A stretch of DNA of 64,000 nt from Eutrophobius brisbanensis (GCA_038131795.1 JAYPQE010000003.1:2108001-2172000), one strand, 5' to 3'; shown: positions 1 through 8,955, numbered from the stretch's first letter. The notes: generated by a model from the letters alone, not told the origin. Program-made: numbers and translations.

Positions 1-453
1 TGACCAAACACCAAGGTCACTGCCGGCAACAGTAGATTGATCCAGCGCAGCTGCCCTGAAGGCGATTGCACGTTGCTGCAATGTGGGCGCAATAACAAAT
101 TCAAGAGCAATAATTAACAGGACCAGTAAAAAACCCACTTTTAGTGACGCCGAACTTATATCCAGAGGAGAGTAGCCTGCGCTTCTGAGGGATATGAGCT
201 CAAGATGAATAGCGAGTCGGCCAAGCGCAGTTACATTACCCATCAGGGCGATAAATGGCGCCAGCTGAATAAATCTACGCGGGATGGTTAACAAGACATA
301 AACAAAAGCGTCATCTGTTTGATAAAAACCTGTTCCCACGTCGTCCAGCTGCTCTACCAGGTCCAGGAAGCTGAACAGGGGGATCAATACAAGGGTAGAC
401 ACCACAATGCCCAGGGATATTTGCTTCATCAAATATTGATCAAGGATTCTCAT
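1..453 (-). CDS. lptG: LptG, LPS export permease (5' part only)
   Basis: Partial gene: 151 N-terminal codons are present and the rest lies beyond the left window edge. The translation starts MRILDQYLMKQ, followed by a hydrophobic segment, a LDLVEQLDDV stretch and further membrane segments, as in the YjgP/YjgQ permease family. LptG pairs with LptF in the inner-membrane LptB2FG ABC transporter, which extracts lipopolysaccharide from the inner membrane and passes it to LptC/A. The start ATG overlaps the lptF stop in an ATGA junction, so the two are translationally coupled. Family assignment is firm; whether the cargo is only LPS is an open question given the adjoining ceramide genes. Confidence 0.9.
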   Translation of the reverse strand, partial: MRILDQYLMKQISLGIVVSTLVLIPLFSFLDLVEQLDDVGTGFYQTDDAFVYVLLTIPRRFIQLAPFIALMGNVTALGRLAIHLELISLRSAGYSPLDISSASLKVGFLLVLLIIALEFVIAPTLQQRAIAFRAAALDQSTVAGSDLGVWS

Positions 454-1523
454 CGCGACTGTAAGGACTTTTGTATTTTGGGTGAAAAGATGAGTAAAAC
501 GGCAATCAGCATGAGCAAGTGCAGCCACCAGACACCCGGAAACCTTGGTATCAGACCTTGTTCAACCCAGGTTTGGGCCAGGCCGTTTAAATTATAGTAA
601 ATAGCAAATATTACTGCTGCGGCAATAATTTTTTCGCTCTTCCCCTGCCTTGGCGACGATCGCGCCAGTGGTATTGCAACCATGGCAAGCAGAATGGTTG
701 AAAAGGCCCGCGACAGTCGCCACTGAAACTCAGCGATGTCCTGGGCATCATCAGAGAAATTCAAATCAAGTGTGGAGGCGGCTTTACGCTGGTAGTCTCT
801 TGCTGTTTCCGGGCTGGGCATATAGACAAAGCGTGAAAATTTTATAATGGAGTCACGCGTTGATGAACGGTCCATGCGGTACATATATCCATCCAGCAAG
901 TGTAGTTTTGGCGGAGAATAGTCTACAGCAGGCTCCTGGAACCCCTGCTTGGCAATAATGATGTCACTGGAGCTGTCTTTTCTAATGTAGTGAAATATAC
1001 CTTGCAGGTTTGCCGCCTGGTTGCTTAATTTGTCATCAATATAGATGATGCTGTCACTTTGTTCATCACCATAAAACCGTCTGGCCTGATAACGGGAAAC
1101 GTCCATTTGTGTACTGGCGCTCTCGTCCAGCTGATAGATCATTTCATACGCCCAGGGCCTGCCAAAGATCGACAATAAACCCACCAGAATGCCTATGGGG
1201 ATACACAGATTGAGAATGATTTTGACAATAAAATTTTCACTTATCCCTGCAGATTTTAATACGATTACTTCCTGGTCCCGGTGTAGCCTGCCCAGGGCGA
1301 CTATGATGGCAGCGTAGAGTGCAATGGGAAACAGGACCTCCATAGCAATAATGGTTTTTAAAATGATTAATTTTGTTATCAAGACCATACCCAGCGTTTC
1401 AGTGACCGTCTCGGCGAGATAACGGGCCGCGTTGAAACTGGTAAACAGCCCGGCAAGGATAAAGCTGACTACCAGAAATGGCTTAATAATTTCACTTGAG
1501 ATGTAAAGGCTTAATCTATTCAT
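450..1523 (-). CDS. lptF: LptF, LPS export permease
   Basis: 357 residues, the usual LptF length. Membrane segments lie at the N-terminus (about 14-35, 55-75, 100-120) and C-terminus (about 270-350), enclosing a periplasmic beta-jellyroll region, the YjgP/YjgQ layout. It forms the transmembrane part of the LptB2FG LPS exporter with LptG, whose start codon overlaps its stop. The gene begins 33 bp after the stop of the GNAT acyltransferase gene on the same strand, so the three are probably cotranscribed. In many Gammaproteobacteria lptF lies divergent from pepA; pepA is not here. Confidence 0.93.
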   Translation of the reverse strand: MNRLSLYISSEIIKPFLVVSFILAGLFTSFNAARYLAETVTETLGMVLITKLIILKTIIAMEVLFPIALYAAIIVALGRLHRDQEVIVLKSAGISENFIVKIILNLCIPIGILVGLLSIFGRPWAYEMIYQLDESASTQMDVSRYQARRFYGDEQSDSIIYIDDKLSNQAANLQGIFHYIRKDSSSDIIIAKQGFQEPAVDYSPPKLHLLDGYMYRMDRSSTRDSIIKFSRFVYMPSPETARDYQRKAASTLDLNFSDDAQDIAEFQWRLSRAFSTILLAMVAIPLARSSPRQGKSEKIIAAAVIFAIYYNLNGLAQTWVEQGLIPRFPGVWWLHLLMLIAVLLIFSPKIQKSLQSR

Positions 1524-1556
1524 CTAAGTTTATTTGAGCTACGGGCATAAACATGA

Positions 1557-2717
1557 TCATGCAGGCTGAATATCTTTTTCATAAATTCTGTATCGTTTAT
1601 ATTCAGTTGCCAACAGGTTTTCTAACATACTGCGCATACCTTTGTTATTGTCCAGTATCCATGAAGCCTCAACACCTTCTATTCCTGAGCCGACGACTGG
1701 ATCGCGGGCAGCGACGCACATCATATATGCCATGGCCAATCCGGCGGGGTTGCTTTGGTATTCTTTTCTTACTCCCATTAGCGGAATTCTGCCGGTCTTA
1801 AAATTATTACTTCGTGTCGCGCTTAACAGTTTCAGCCAACTCAGCGGAAATATACTTCCATTGAGTTCGCTCAGTATTTCATTTAAATTTGGCAAGACAA
1901 CCAGGAAAGCGACCGGCCGGGCGTCTACCTCTGTAATTTGAATATAACCATCTGGCACAAATGGTTTGAGTCCCGCTCCAAGTTCAGCAAACTCTTCCTT
2001 GCTAAAGGGAATAAATCCCCAGTTGTTTGACCATGCGTCATTGAAGATGTCGCGCATTATCTCCAGTTCCTCTTTAAAGTTTTTTTTGTCCAATGGCCTG
2101 ATATGAACCTTGCTGCCATAGCGCTTCACCAGTTTACCCATCACCGGGTTTTCACCAAAATCTTCTGACTTCATCCAGTATGCAAGCAGGTCCATTGCGG
2201 GGCGGAAACCCTGGTCCTCTATAAGCGGCCCATACCACTGCCTGGAATGGGGCATGAGAACAGAGGGCGGAGTATCAAAGCCATCTACCAGTACGCCACA
2301 CTCCTGGTTAATTGAAAAATTAAAGGGGCCGGTCACATAGGTTATTCCCTGTTTTGACAACCACTGTTCAGCTGCTTTAAATAATTCTTTAAAAACATCA
2401 GGATCATTAATTGCATCAATAAATCCAAAATGACCGCTATTTGGGCCGTAAATTTTTTGATGACTGGCATCTATCTGGGCAGTAATTCTGCCCACCGGGA
2501 CATTGTCCTGGCAGGCCAACCAGGCCTGCCATTTAGCATTTTTTGTATAAGAATTAAGAGAAGACAGGTGCAACCTTCTCTCAAGCTTCAGTGGGGGCAC
2601 CCAATACGCATCATCTGCGAAGATTTTCCAGGGCAGATTTATAAATCTTTGCAAATCACCACGGGACGCTACGGGTTTAACCGTTATCCCGAGCTTGCTT
2701 GGTTTGCTGGTATCCAT
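1557..2717 (-). CDS. GNAT-family acyltransferase, probable bacterial ceramide synthase (bCerS-like)
   Basis: 386 residues from ATG 2717; a TTG six codons upstream at 2735 is an alternative start, and neither has a strong Shine-Dalgarno. The protein belongs to the YghO-like GNAT superfamily group. It has an N-terminal region with LPWKIFADDAYWVPPL and a C-terminal acyltransferase end with VEASWILDNNKGMR and YKRYRIYEKDI, a signature ending of that group. In Caulobacter a member of this family N-acylates 3-ketosphinganine in ceramide synthesis. The assignment here rests on the other four pathway genes starting 480 bp away on the opposite strand. It lies directly upstream of lptF in the same direction. 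Family is clear; the exact substrate is inferred from context. Confidence 0.75.
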   Translation of the reverse strand: MDTSKPSKLGITVKPVASRGDLQRFINLPWKIFADDAYWVPPLKLERRLHLSSLNSYTKNAKWQAWLACQDNVPVGRITAQIDASHQKIYGPNSGHFGFIDAINDPDVFKELFKAAEQWLSKQGITYVTGPFNFSINQECGVLVDGFDTPPSVLMPHSRQWYGPLIEDQGFRPAMDLLAYWMKSEDFGENPVMGKLVKRYGSKVHIRPLDKKNFKEELEIMRDIFNDAWSNNWGFIPFSKEEFAELGAGLKPFVPDGYIQITEVDARPVAFLVVLPNLNEILSELNGSIFPLSWLKLLSATRSNNFKTGRIPLMGVRKEYQSNPAGLAMAYMMCVAARDPVVGSGIEGVEASWILDNNKGMRSMLENLLATEYKRYRIYEKDIQPA

Positions 2718-2735
2718 TGTCACTATTAGAGGCAA

Positions 2736-3196
2736 TCTAATCTAAAAAGATGCCTCAGGATATCACATAACCCCTCAATATTGCCTATAAAACAATGAAT
2801 TACGCTGTTTTTCCCTGGCCACATAAACGGTCTTGACTGGGTTGCAAGGCGGGCCCAGTTTGCAATCAGCCCATAATTTGAATGGAAATGTTGAAAAAGC
2901 AGGAAAAAAGATCGCGAATAATACTAGCATCCATACCACATAATACTTTAAACTTCGCTCCTTTATTTTTTGCTGGCACCTAGAGTCCTGCCTTGGAAAA
3001 GGGATTTCGGGTTATAATTTGGGCCAATTAGTGCTAGCATACTACACAAATTTCTTTTATATTATCAGCGGGATAGAACACTTTTGTATGGGGAGTATGA
3101 ACTCTGATCTCTAAAATAAGTAAAATAAATCCAACCGCAACCGATGCAAGTAGTGGTCAGCAAACTGATAAAGACCAGGTTGAATTAACGCCCACA
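2736..3196. promoter_or_regulatory. Divergent intergenic region of the ceramide locus
   Basis: About 460 bp without a supported gene, between the leftward acyltransferase-lptFG unit and the rightward acyl-ligase operon. It must hold both promoters. A perfect TATAAT hexamer at 3013-3018 is a candidate -10 for the rightward operon, but no well-spaced -35 is obvious. A GGGGAG at 3090-3095 precedes a five-codon ATG reading frame (3097-3114). It also lies about 9 bases before a CTG codon at 3104 that is in frame with the ligase. No RNA gene or repeat was recognised. Confidence 0.5.
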
Positions 3197-4933
3197 GTGA
3201 CTCTCAATTCCCAGCCAAAACGGCTGGGTGATTTTGAGACGTTAACGGACGCGTTGGAATATGCTGCTACCGGTGAAACCGGATACAATTTTTATGATGC
3301 GCGCGGCAACCTGAAATCGGTGCTTGGCTATACGAAGTTGCAGCAAGATGCGAAGCAGACTGCCAGACGATTAATGGGGCTGGGTCTGCAGCGCGGCGAG
3401 AAAGTTGCAATTATTGCGGACACAACGCCTGAATTTATAACCCTGTTCTTTGCGTGCAGGTATGCAGGTGTGGTGCCGTTTGCTATGCCCGTTCCGGTCA
3501 ACCTGGGCAGTCATGACATTTATGTAAAACAGTTAAATGGCATGATGACTGTTGGTAATGCAAGCGCAGCAATTGCAAACAAAGAATATATTTCATTTCT
3601 CGAAGAAGCAGTTAAAGATCTCGATTCTATTCGGTGGACAGGGTCCCCCGAGGCGCTGAACGAAATCCCTGAGTCTGAACAGGATATAGTTAAAAACAAG
3701 CAAGACGAGGTCGCATATCTTCAATTTACTTCCGGCAGTACACGTGCCCCACAAGGTGTTGTTGTAAAAGAGCATGCTGTCATGAGTAATCTGCGCGGTA
3801 TTGTGCGTGACGGCTTAAGGATGTACGAAAACGATCGCTGCGCTTCCTGGTTGCCTTTCTATCATGATATGGGGTTGATAGGCCTGGTGTTATCGCCGCT
3901 GGTATCACAGATGTCTGTGGATTTTTTAAGGACCAGGGACTTTGCCGTACGGCCTATACAATGGTTGCGTTTAATTAGCCGTAACAAATGTACCATCGCC
4001 TTTTGTCCTCCGTTTGGGTTGGAGCTTTGTGCCATGCGTGTGAGAACGGCTGACCTGGAAGGACTGGATCTAAGCAGTTGGCGGGCAGCAGGCATTGGTG
4101 CAGAAATGATCAATCCACAAATCCTCCAGGCATTTGCAGAACGGTTCATGCCCGTGGGGTTTAGCCCGGATGCATTCCTCCCTTGTTATGGATTGGCCGA
4201 AGCGTCACTTGCCGTGTCCTTCTCAGAAGTAGGCGGTGGTGTTGAAGTGATGAAGGTCGACACCGAAGCGCTGGCAGACCGGGGCGTTGCAGTGCGGGTT
4301 GAGACAGACTCAAGAAAGAGCAACGAATTTGTGAACTGCGGTAAGGCATTGCCCGGACACGAAGTCATCGTGGTAGATGGTAATGGTGACCGCTTGCCGG
4401 ATCTGCGTGTAGGCAGGGTGCTGTTAAAAGGCCCAAGCATTATGTCAGGCTACATTAATGATGAGGAAGCCACTGGTCGTGTAATGAAGCCCGATGGCTG
4501 GATGGACACAGGTGATCTGGGCTTTTTATCTGATGGCAACCTCTATCTTACCGGCCGCCACAAAGACATCATTATTATTAATGGCCGAAATATCCGTGCC
4601 CAGGACATTGAAGAGATAGCAGAGCAGCAACCAGAAATTCGCACCAGAGAGACCTCTGCTTTTTCAGTAATTGACAGCAAGGGTAAATCTACCGTCGTTC
4701 TGGTCATTGAAAACAGACTGTCCTCTGTGGAAGAGCGCCAGGCGTTGATAAGCAGGATACAAAGACTGGTCTATAATGCCTTTGGTGTTAAGTGCTTTGT
4801 TGAACTTGTTCCGCCACATACGCTGCCAAGGACGTCTTCCGGCAAGCTCTCGCGGGCTGCAGCATGCAAGGGCTTTCTGGAAAGAACAGGTTTTTCTGAC
4901 CCGCAGTCCGCCCAGGCAGACTCCTTACATTAA
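3197..4933 (+). CDS. Fatty acyl-AMP ligase / acyl-ACP synthetase of the ceramide cluster
   Basis: 578 residues from GTG 3197. An ANL-superfamily adenylating enzyme: the P-loop-like LQFTSGST is at about 175-182, YGLAEASLA near 330, DTGDLG followed by GRHKDIIIINGRN near 440-460, and the catalytic lysine in RTSSGKLSR near 548. The architecture resembles fatty acyl-AMP ligases rather than acyl-CoA synthetases. With the carrier protein two genes downstream, the likely role is to activate a fatty acid and load it on that dedicated ACP, as the AasR-type enzyme does in the Caulobacter ceramide pathway. The reading frame is open back to 3101, so translation could begin at the upstream CTG 3104; the GTG has no strong ribosome site. 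The stop is 3 bp before the next gene. Confidence 0.85.
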   Translation: MTLNSQPKRLGDFETLTDALEYAATGETGYNFYDARGNLKSVLGYTKLQQDAKQTARRLMGLGLQRGEKVAIIADTTPEFITLFFACRYAGVVPFAMPVPVNLGSHDIYVKQLNGMMTVGNASAAIANKEYISFLEEAVKDLDSIRWTGSPEALNEIPESEQDIVKNKQDEVAYLQFTSGSTRAPQGVVVKEHAVMSNLRGIVRDGLRMYENDRCASWLPFYHDMGLIGLVLSPLVSQMSVDFLRTRDFAVRPIQWLRLISRNKCTIAFCPPFGLELCAMRVRTADLEGLDLSSWRAAGIGAEMINPQILQAFAERFMPVGFSPDAFLPCYGLAEASLAVSFSEVGGGVEVMKVDTEALADRGVAVRVETDSRKSNEFVNCGKALPGHEVIVVDGNGDRLPDLRVGRVLLKGPSIMSGYINDEEATGRVMKPDGWMDTGDLGFLSDGNLYLTGRHKDIIIINGRNIRAQDIEEIAEQQPEIRTRETSAFSVIDSKGKSTVVLVIENRLSSVEERQALISRIQRLVYNAFGVKCFVELVPPHTLPRTSSGKLSRAAACKGFLERTGFSDPQSAQADSLH

Positions 4934-4936
4934 TTC

Positions 4937-5851
4937 ATGCCTGATGTCGTCGCAGTCACGGGCGCGACTGGTTTTATCGGAAATCATATCATTGCGGCCC
5001 TGACGGGTGCTGGATGTCATGTCAAAGCGCTGAGTAGAAATCAGCGACCCTCAACAGAATTTGTAGAATGGATAACAGGCGATCTGGAAGACAGACAGGC
5101 CCTTGCCAAATTAGTCAATGGGACAGACGTTGTCATACATTGCGCGGGACTGGTTCGCGGTAACAGCTATGAGGTGTTTGCGCGCACCAATGTCACTGGA
5201 ACCGAAAACCTTATTGATATCGTTGAGCAGCAGGAACGAGCGCCCAGGTTTGTCCTGATTTCCTCACTGGCTGCAAGAGAACCTCATTTGTCTTGGTATG
5301 CCATGAGTAAATACCAGGCGGAACAGGTTCTTGCCACACGTAAATCCCTTTTAAACTGGTCGATCATACGACCAACTGCTGTTTATGGACCAGGTGACAA
5401 GGAACTTACGCCACTGTTTAAGGCCACTAAACTTGGATTGTTACCCATAACAGGGGCCGCGGATTCAAAATTTGGTTTAATATATGTCACAGATCTGGCG
5501 AACGCAATTTTTCTTTGTTGCACTTCTCTTAATGTGAACAGAAAAATATATGAGCTTGATGATGGCACTCCCGGGGGATATGATCGTGAAAAGATAAAAG
5601 AACTTGCCGAACAGATTTGGGGGCATAAAGTAAGAATAATTTCAGCGCCGACGGCGCTGGTAAACGGCATAGCCAGAATAAATTTACTTCTGTCAGGGGT
5701 TTTTGGGTACCTGCCTATGTTGACCCCGGGAAAAGTGCGCGAGCTCAACCATCATGACTGGGTCTGCAATAACGCACATTTTGTAAAAGATACAGGATGG
5801 CAACCAAAAACCTTGTTGAAGGAAGGGCTGGAAAAGGCAATACTGTCTTAA
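4937..5851 (+). CDS. NAD-dependent epimerase/dehydratase-family reductase, probable ceramide reductase (CerR-like)
   Basis: 304 residues. An extended short-chain dehydrogenase: the dinucleotide-binding VTGATGFIG is at residues 7-15 and the catalytic pair Y121xxxK125 sits in WYAMSKYQ. It lies 3 bp after the acyl ligase and 21 bp before the ACP, within one operon. In Caulobacter an NAD-epimerase-like protein in the same cluster reduces the 3-keto group of the acylated intermediate, giving ceramide; this is the inferred role here. Taken alone, the sequence would only support an NDP-sugar epimerase/reductase-like fold. Confidence 0.82.
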   Translation: MPDVVAVTGATGFIGNHIIAALTGAGCHVKALSRNQRPSTEFVEWITGDLEDRQALAKLVNGTDVVIHCAGLVRGNSYEVFARTNVTGTENLIDIVEQQERAPRFVLISSLAAREPHLSWYAMSKYQAEQVLATRKSLLNWSIIRPTAVYGPGDKELTPLFKATKLGLLPITGAADSKFGLIYVTDLANAIFLCCTSLNVNRKIYELDDGTPGGYDREKIKELAEQIWGHKVRIISAPTALVNGIARINLLLSGVFGYLPMLTPGKVRELNHHDWVCNNAHFVKDTGWQPKTLLKEGLEKAILS

Positions 5852-5872
5852 TTAGTTATCAGAAAAAAAGAA

Positions 5873-6121
5873 ATGCGTGAAAGACAGGAAATCGTATCAA
5901 AGGTATGTCAATTTCTGCAGCAGGTAGCAGGATCAGCGGTATCAATTACACCCGAGACCAATATTGCAGAAGAGCTTTCACTGGATTCGGTAAAAGTACT
6001 GGATCTGGTCATGGAGCTGGAAGATGAGTTTGATATCTCTGTGCCATTAAATTTGATGGTAGATGTGCAAACGGTTAACGACCTGGTTGATCTTATAGAA
6101 AAAGTAATATCAGATAACTGA
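5873..6121 (+). CDS. Dedicated acyl carrier protein of the ceramide cluster
   Basis: 82 residues, a typical ACP size. The phosphopantetheine-attachment serine is S39 in SLDSVKVLD, followed by the acidic helix MELEDEFDI. It is divergent from a housekeeping AcpP and sits between the reductase and the serine palmitoyltransferase, whose ATG overlaps its TGA by one base (TGATG). This tight coupling suggests it presents the activated fatty acyl chain to the condensing enzyme, as known for the Caulobacter pathway. Confidence 0.88.
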   Translation: MRERQEIVSKVCQFLQQVAGSAVSITPETNIAEELSLDSVKVLDLVMELEDEFDISVPLNLMVDVQTVNDLVDLIEKVISDN

Positions 6122-7302
6122 TGGCACTGCTGGATAAATTTTCATCTTTTCTCAAGGATAGAGAACAACTGCTCTCCATTGAGCCGGCAATATTCGGCAC
6201 CAACATTGAAAGGATGTACTCGCCTACCGAAGCCAGCATAGCGGGCCACAAGGTACTGCTGGCCGGCACAAATAATTATCTGGGATTAACTTTTAACAAA
6301 GCGTGTCTTGATGCTGCTCACAAGGCCATTGATGAAGAGGGGACAGGGACCACTGGATCCAGAATGGCCAATGGTAACTATAGTATGCACCGTGCCCTGG
6401 AGCAGGACCTGGCAGATTTATATCATTGCAAACATTGCATAGTATTTTCCACCGGCTATCAGGCAAACCTCGGGGCAATATCAGGCCTGGCCGGCCCCGG
6501 TGATGTATTGTTAATCGACGCCCATTGTCATGCCAGCATTTATGATGGTTGTAAATTAAGTGGCGCAGAAGTAATACGTTTTCGTCACAATGACCCGGAG
6601 GATCTTAATAAGCGATTAAATCGACTAGGAGATAAGGCCAGATCAACACTTATCATTGTCGAAGGTATTTATAGCATGCTGGGTGATACTGCGCCGCTTA
6701 AGGAATTCGTGGATTGTAAAAAGCAGCATAATAGTTATCTGTTAATCGACGAGGCGCATTCATTGGGTGTGCTGGGTGACACCGGGCAGGGTCTGATAGA
6801 AGTGGCAGGTGTCGGTGCAGATGTGGATTTTATAACCGGCACATTCAGTAAAAGCCTAGGTAGTATTGGTGGATATTGTGCCAGCAACCATCCACAACTG
6901 GATACCATTCGCTATATGAGCAGGCCCTATATTTTTACAGCATCACCTTCGCCGGCAAACATTGCATCTGCTCGCGCTGCGCTGGTGTTATTAAAGGAAG
7001 GCAAGCACCTTCGTGATAATTTATGGAAACAGGCAAACCGACTGTACGCACACTTGAAAGACCTGGGGTATAAGCTCGGCCCTGAGCCTGGACCGGTGAT
7101 TGCAGCACAGCTGGAGACGGCAGAGGAGGCCATTCAAACCTGGACCACACTGATAGAAAAGGGGTTATACGTAAACCTGATCTTTCCGCCCGCTTCACCC
7201 GAGAACAAGCCATTATTAAGGATAAGTCTCAGTGCCGCACATAATGACGAGCAACTGGACTTTATCTGCAAACTGTTTTCTGAAATTGCTCCCGGCCGTT
7301 AA
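6121..7302 (+). CDS. spt: Serine palmitoyltransferase (alpha-oxoamine synthase family)
   Basis: 393 residues, a PLP-dependent alpha-oxoamine synthase. The PLP-stacking histidine is in HASIYDG (about 137), the cofactor-binding aspartate in DEAHS (210-214) and the Schiff-base lysine K244 in TFSKSLGSIGG. The family also includes KBL, BioF and HemA. The serine palmitoyltransferase assignment comes from the dedicated ACP, acyl ligase, epimerase and GNAT neighbours. It would condense serine with a fatty acyl-ACP to 3-ketosphinganine, the committed step of sphingolipid synthesis. It ends back to back with a convergent membrane-protein gene, with no intergenic bases. Confidence 0.88.
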   Translation: MALLDKFSSFLKDREQLLSIEPAIFGTNIERMYSPTEASIAGHKVLLAGTNNYLGLTFNKACLDAAHKAIDEEGTGTTGSRMANGNYSMHRALEQDLADLYHCKHCIVFSTGYQANLGAISGLAGPGDVLLIDAHCHASIYDGCKLSGAEVIRFRHNDPEDLNKRLNRLGDKARSTLIIVEGIYSMLGDTAPLKEFVDCKKQHNSYLLIDEAHSLGVLGDTGQGLIEVAGVGADVDFITGTFSKSLGSIGGYCASNHPQLDTIRYMSRPYIFTASPSPANIASARAALVLLKEGKHLRDNLWKQANRLYAHLKDLGYKLGPEPGPVIAAQLETAEEAIQTWTTLIEKGLYVNLIFPPASPENKPLLRISLSAAHNDEQLDFICKLFSEIAPGR

Positions 7303-8253
7303 TCAGTTCTTTTTTGAATAATATAATTTTCCAAAAACATAAAATCCCAGGCCAATAAGGGCATAGATTAGCATTCTGGCCCGGCGGATCAGTCCAAAAA
7401 CCACACCCAGCGCGGCAGAATAACCGGTAATACTCAACGCCGTTGCTATTCCCACTTCATTGACCCCAAGTCCATTGGGTATAAAAAAGAAGATGCTTAC
7501 ACTGACCATAATTAAGCCTTCAACCAGAACCGTGTCAGTAAACCTGGGCACAGTATCCAGGATAATAAAAATCAGATAAAGCTCCAGAAACTTTCCACAA
7601 CGTCCGGCGAGTCGGCAAAAGGTGCCTTTTATTAACTTTTCCCAGCTTAATTTTTCATGTGTTACCTGTTCAATGAGTTTGAATCTGGAGAGGATAAACT
7701 CCGAAAACCTTGAAGGTGCGCCAGATATGGTTAACCAAACCAGTAGTATTGCCGCCAGGATCATTGATATTACAATGCCCCATAATGCTAACCGCAGGCC
7801 CGGTATGGAGCTGAGGGAAAAAAAATATAAACAAGCTGCCGTAACAATGCCGGTATAGATAACGCCCGACAGGGCATGCAGCAGCCTGCTTTGAATAATG
7901 GCGCGACTGGAGTCGCTCAAAGACACAAACCGCGACAGGTGCTTTGCTTTATAGGGTTCTCCTCCCATGCCAACAAGGGGAGTAATGCTATTAAAGGCAT
8001 CTCCACTTATCTGGGTATATAGGGCCTGACCGAAACTAATTCTATTATCCAGCAAAACCCGAAGAGTGATGGAATATGGTATTACCCAAACCAGGGGAAA
8101 TATCACCAGCCATAATGCCTCTTTACCTATGGTGCGAAATACTTCAACCAGGTCGCTGAATGGCAAGCGTGACACCAGGACAACAATGATTAATATACCA
8201 ACAATATAGAAAAAAACAGTGGCGTGTTGGCGTAACCGGTCAGACTTTATCAT
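7303..8253 (-). CDS. UPF0104 / LPG-synthase transmembrane-domain family protein
   Basis: 316 residues with about eight hydrophobic segments and no soluble catalytic domain. The motif GGEPYKAKHLSR and the NGLGVNEVGIA segment fit the UPF0104 / lysylphosphatidylglycerol-synthase transmembrane family (AglD/HpnL-like), whose members often act in lipid translocation or lipid-linked glycosylation. It lies 24 bp downstream of queC on the same strand, so it may be transcribed from that operon, but its 3' end abuts spt. A role in sphingolipid flipping or modification is only a hypothesis. Confidence 0.7.
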   Translation of the reverse strand: MIKSDRLRQHATVFFYIVGILIIVVLVSRLPFSDLVEVFRTIGKEALWLVIFPLVWVIPYSITLRVLLDNRISFGQALYTQISGDAFNSITPLVGMGGEPYKAKHLSRFVSLSDSSRAIIQSRLLHALSGVIYTGIVTAACLYFFSLSSIPGLRLALWGIVISMILAAILLVWLTISGAPSRFSEFILSRFKLIEQVTHEKLSWEKLIKGTFCRLAGRCGKFLELYLIFIILDTVPRFTDTVLVEGLIMVSVSIFFFIPNGLGVNEVGIATALSITGYSAALGVVFGLIRRARMLIYALIGLGFYVFGKLYYSKKN

Positions 8254-8277
8254 CGTGGATGCCCAAACCTTGCCGGT

Positions 8278-8955
8278 TCATGTGCTTGTGTATCGAGTCG
8301 GGTCATTGATGCCGGCATCAATGAATCCTTTTTTTCTGAATCGACATGAGTCACAGGTGCCACAGGCGCCTCCAGTTTTGTCAGGCTGATAGCATGATAT
8401 GGTCGATTCCAGGTTAACCCCCAGTTCTATTGCTTTACTAATAATTTGTGCTTTAGACATATGTATCAGGGGGGTCGAGATACTAAGCTCATTGCCTTCT
8501 ATGCCTGCGCGTGTGGCCAGGTTTACCAGCTTCTGAAAGGCCTTGATGAATTCAGGTCTACAGTCCGGGTATCCTGAATAATCAACAGCGTTAACTCCAA
8601 TATATATTTCTGTGGCGTTCAGTGTTTCAGCATAGGCCAGGGCAAAGGCCAGAAAGATCGTGTTTCTTGCGGGAACATAGGTAACGGGAATACCTGTTGA
8701 AGGGAGAGAGGGGACTTCCATGGAGATGTCGGTCAGGGCTGAACCGCCAATCTGAGTCAGGTCCATATCCAGAATTTTATGTTCTGATACACGAAAGTCA
8801 GCGGCAATCTTTTTGGCAGCCTGAAGTTCAATACTATGTCGTTGTGAGTAATTGAAGCTTAACGCATAACAGTCCTTGTTTTGTGAATGCGCCATGGCGA
8901 GAGTAGTGGCCGAATCCAGCCCGCCGGATAAAAGTACGACTGCCTTGTTTTTCAT
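8278..8955 (-). CDS. queC: QueC, 7-cyano-7-deazaguanine synthase
   Basis: 225 residues. The ATP-pyrophosphatase loop LLSGGLDSATT is at residues 8-18. A C-terminal zinc site comprises CYQPDKTGGACGTCDSC with the four expected cysteines. It converts 7-carboxy-7-deazaguanine to preQ0 with ATP and ammonia, in queuosine synthesis. It follows queE on the same strand after about 105 bp; no preQ1-type riboswitch was recognised in that gap. Confidence 0.96.
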   Translation of the reverse strand: MKNKAVVLLSGGLDSATTLAMAHSQNKDCYALSFNYSQRHSIELQAAKKIAADFRVSEHKILDMDLTQIGGSALTDISMEVPSLPSTGIPVTYVPARNTIFLAFALAYAETLNATEIYIGVNAVDYSGYPDCRPEFIKAFQKLVNLATRAGIEGNELSISTPLIHMSKAQIISKAIELGVNLESTISCYQPDKTGGACGTCDSCRFRKKGFIDAGINDPTRYTST

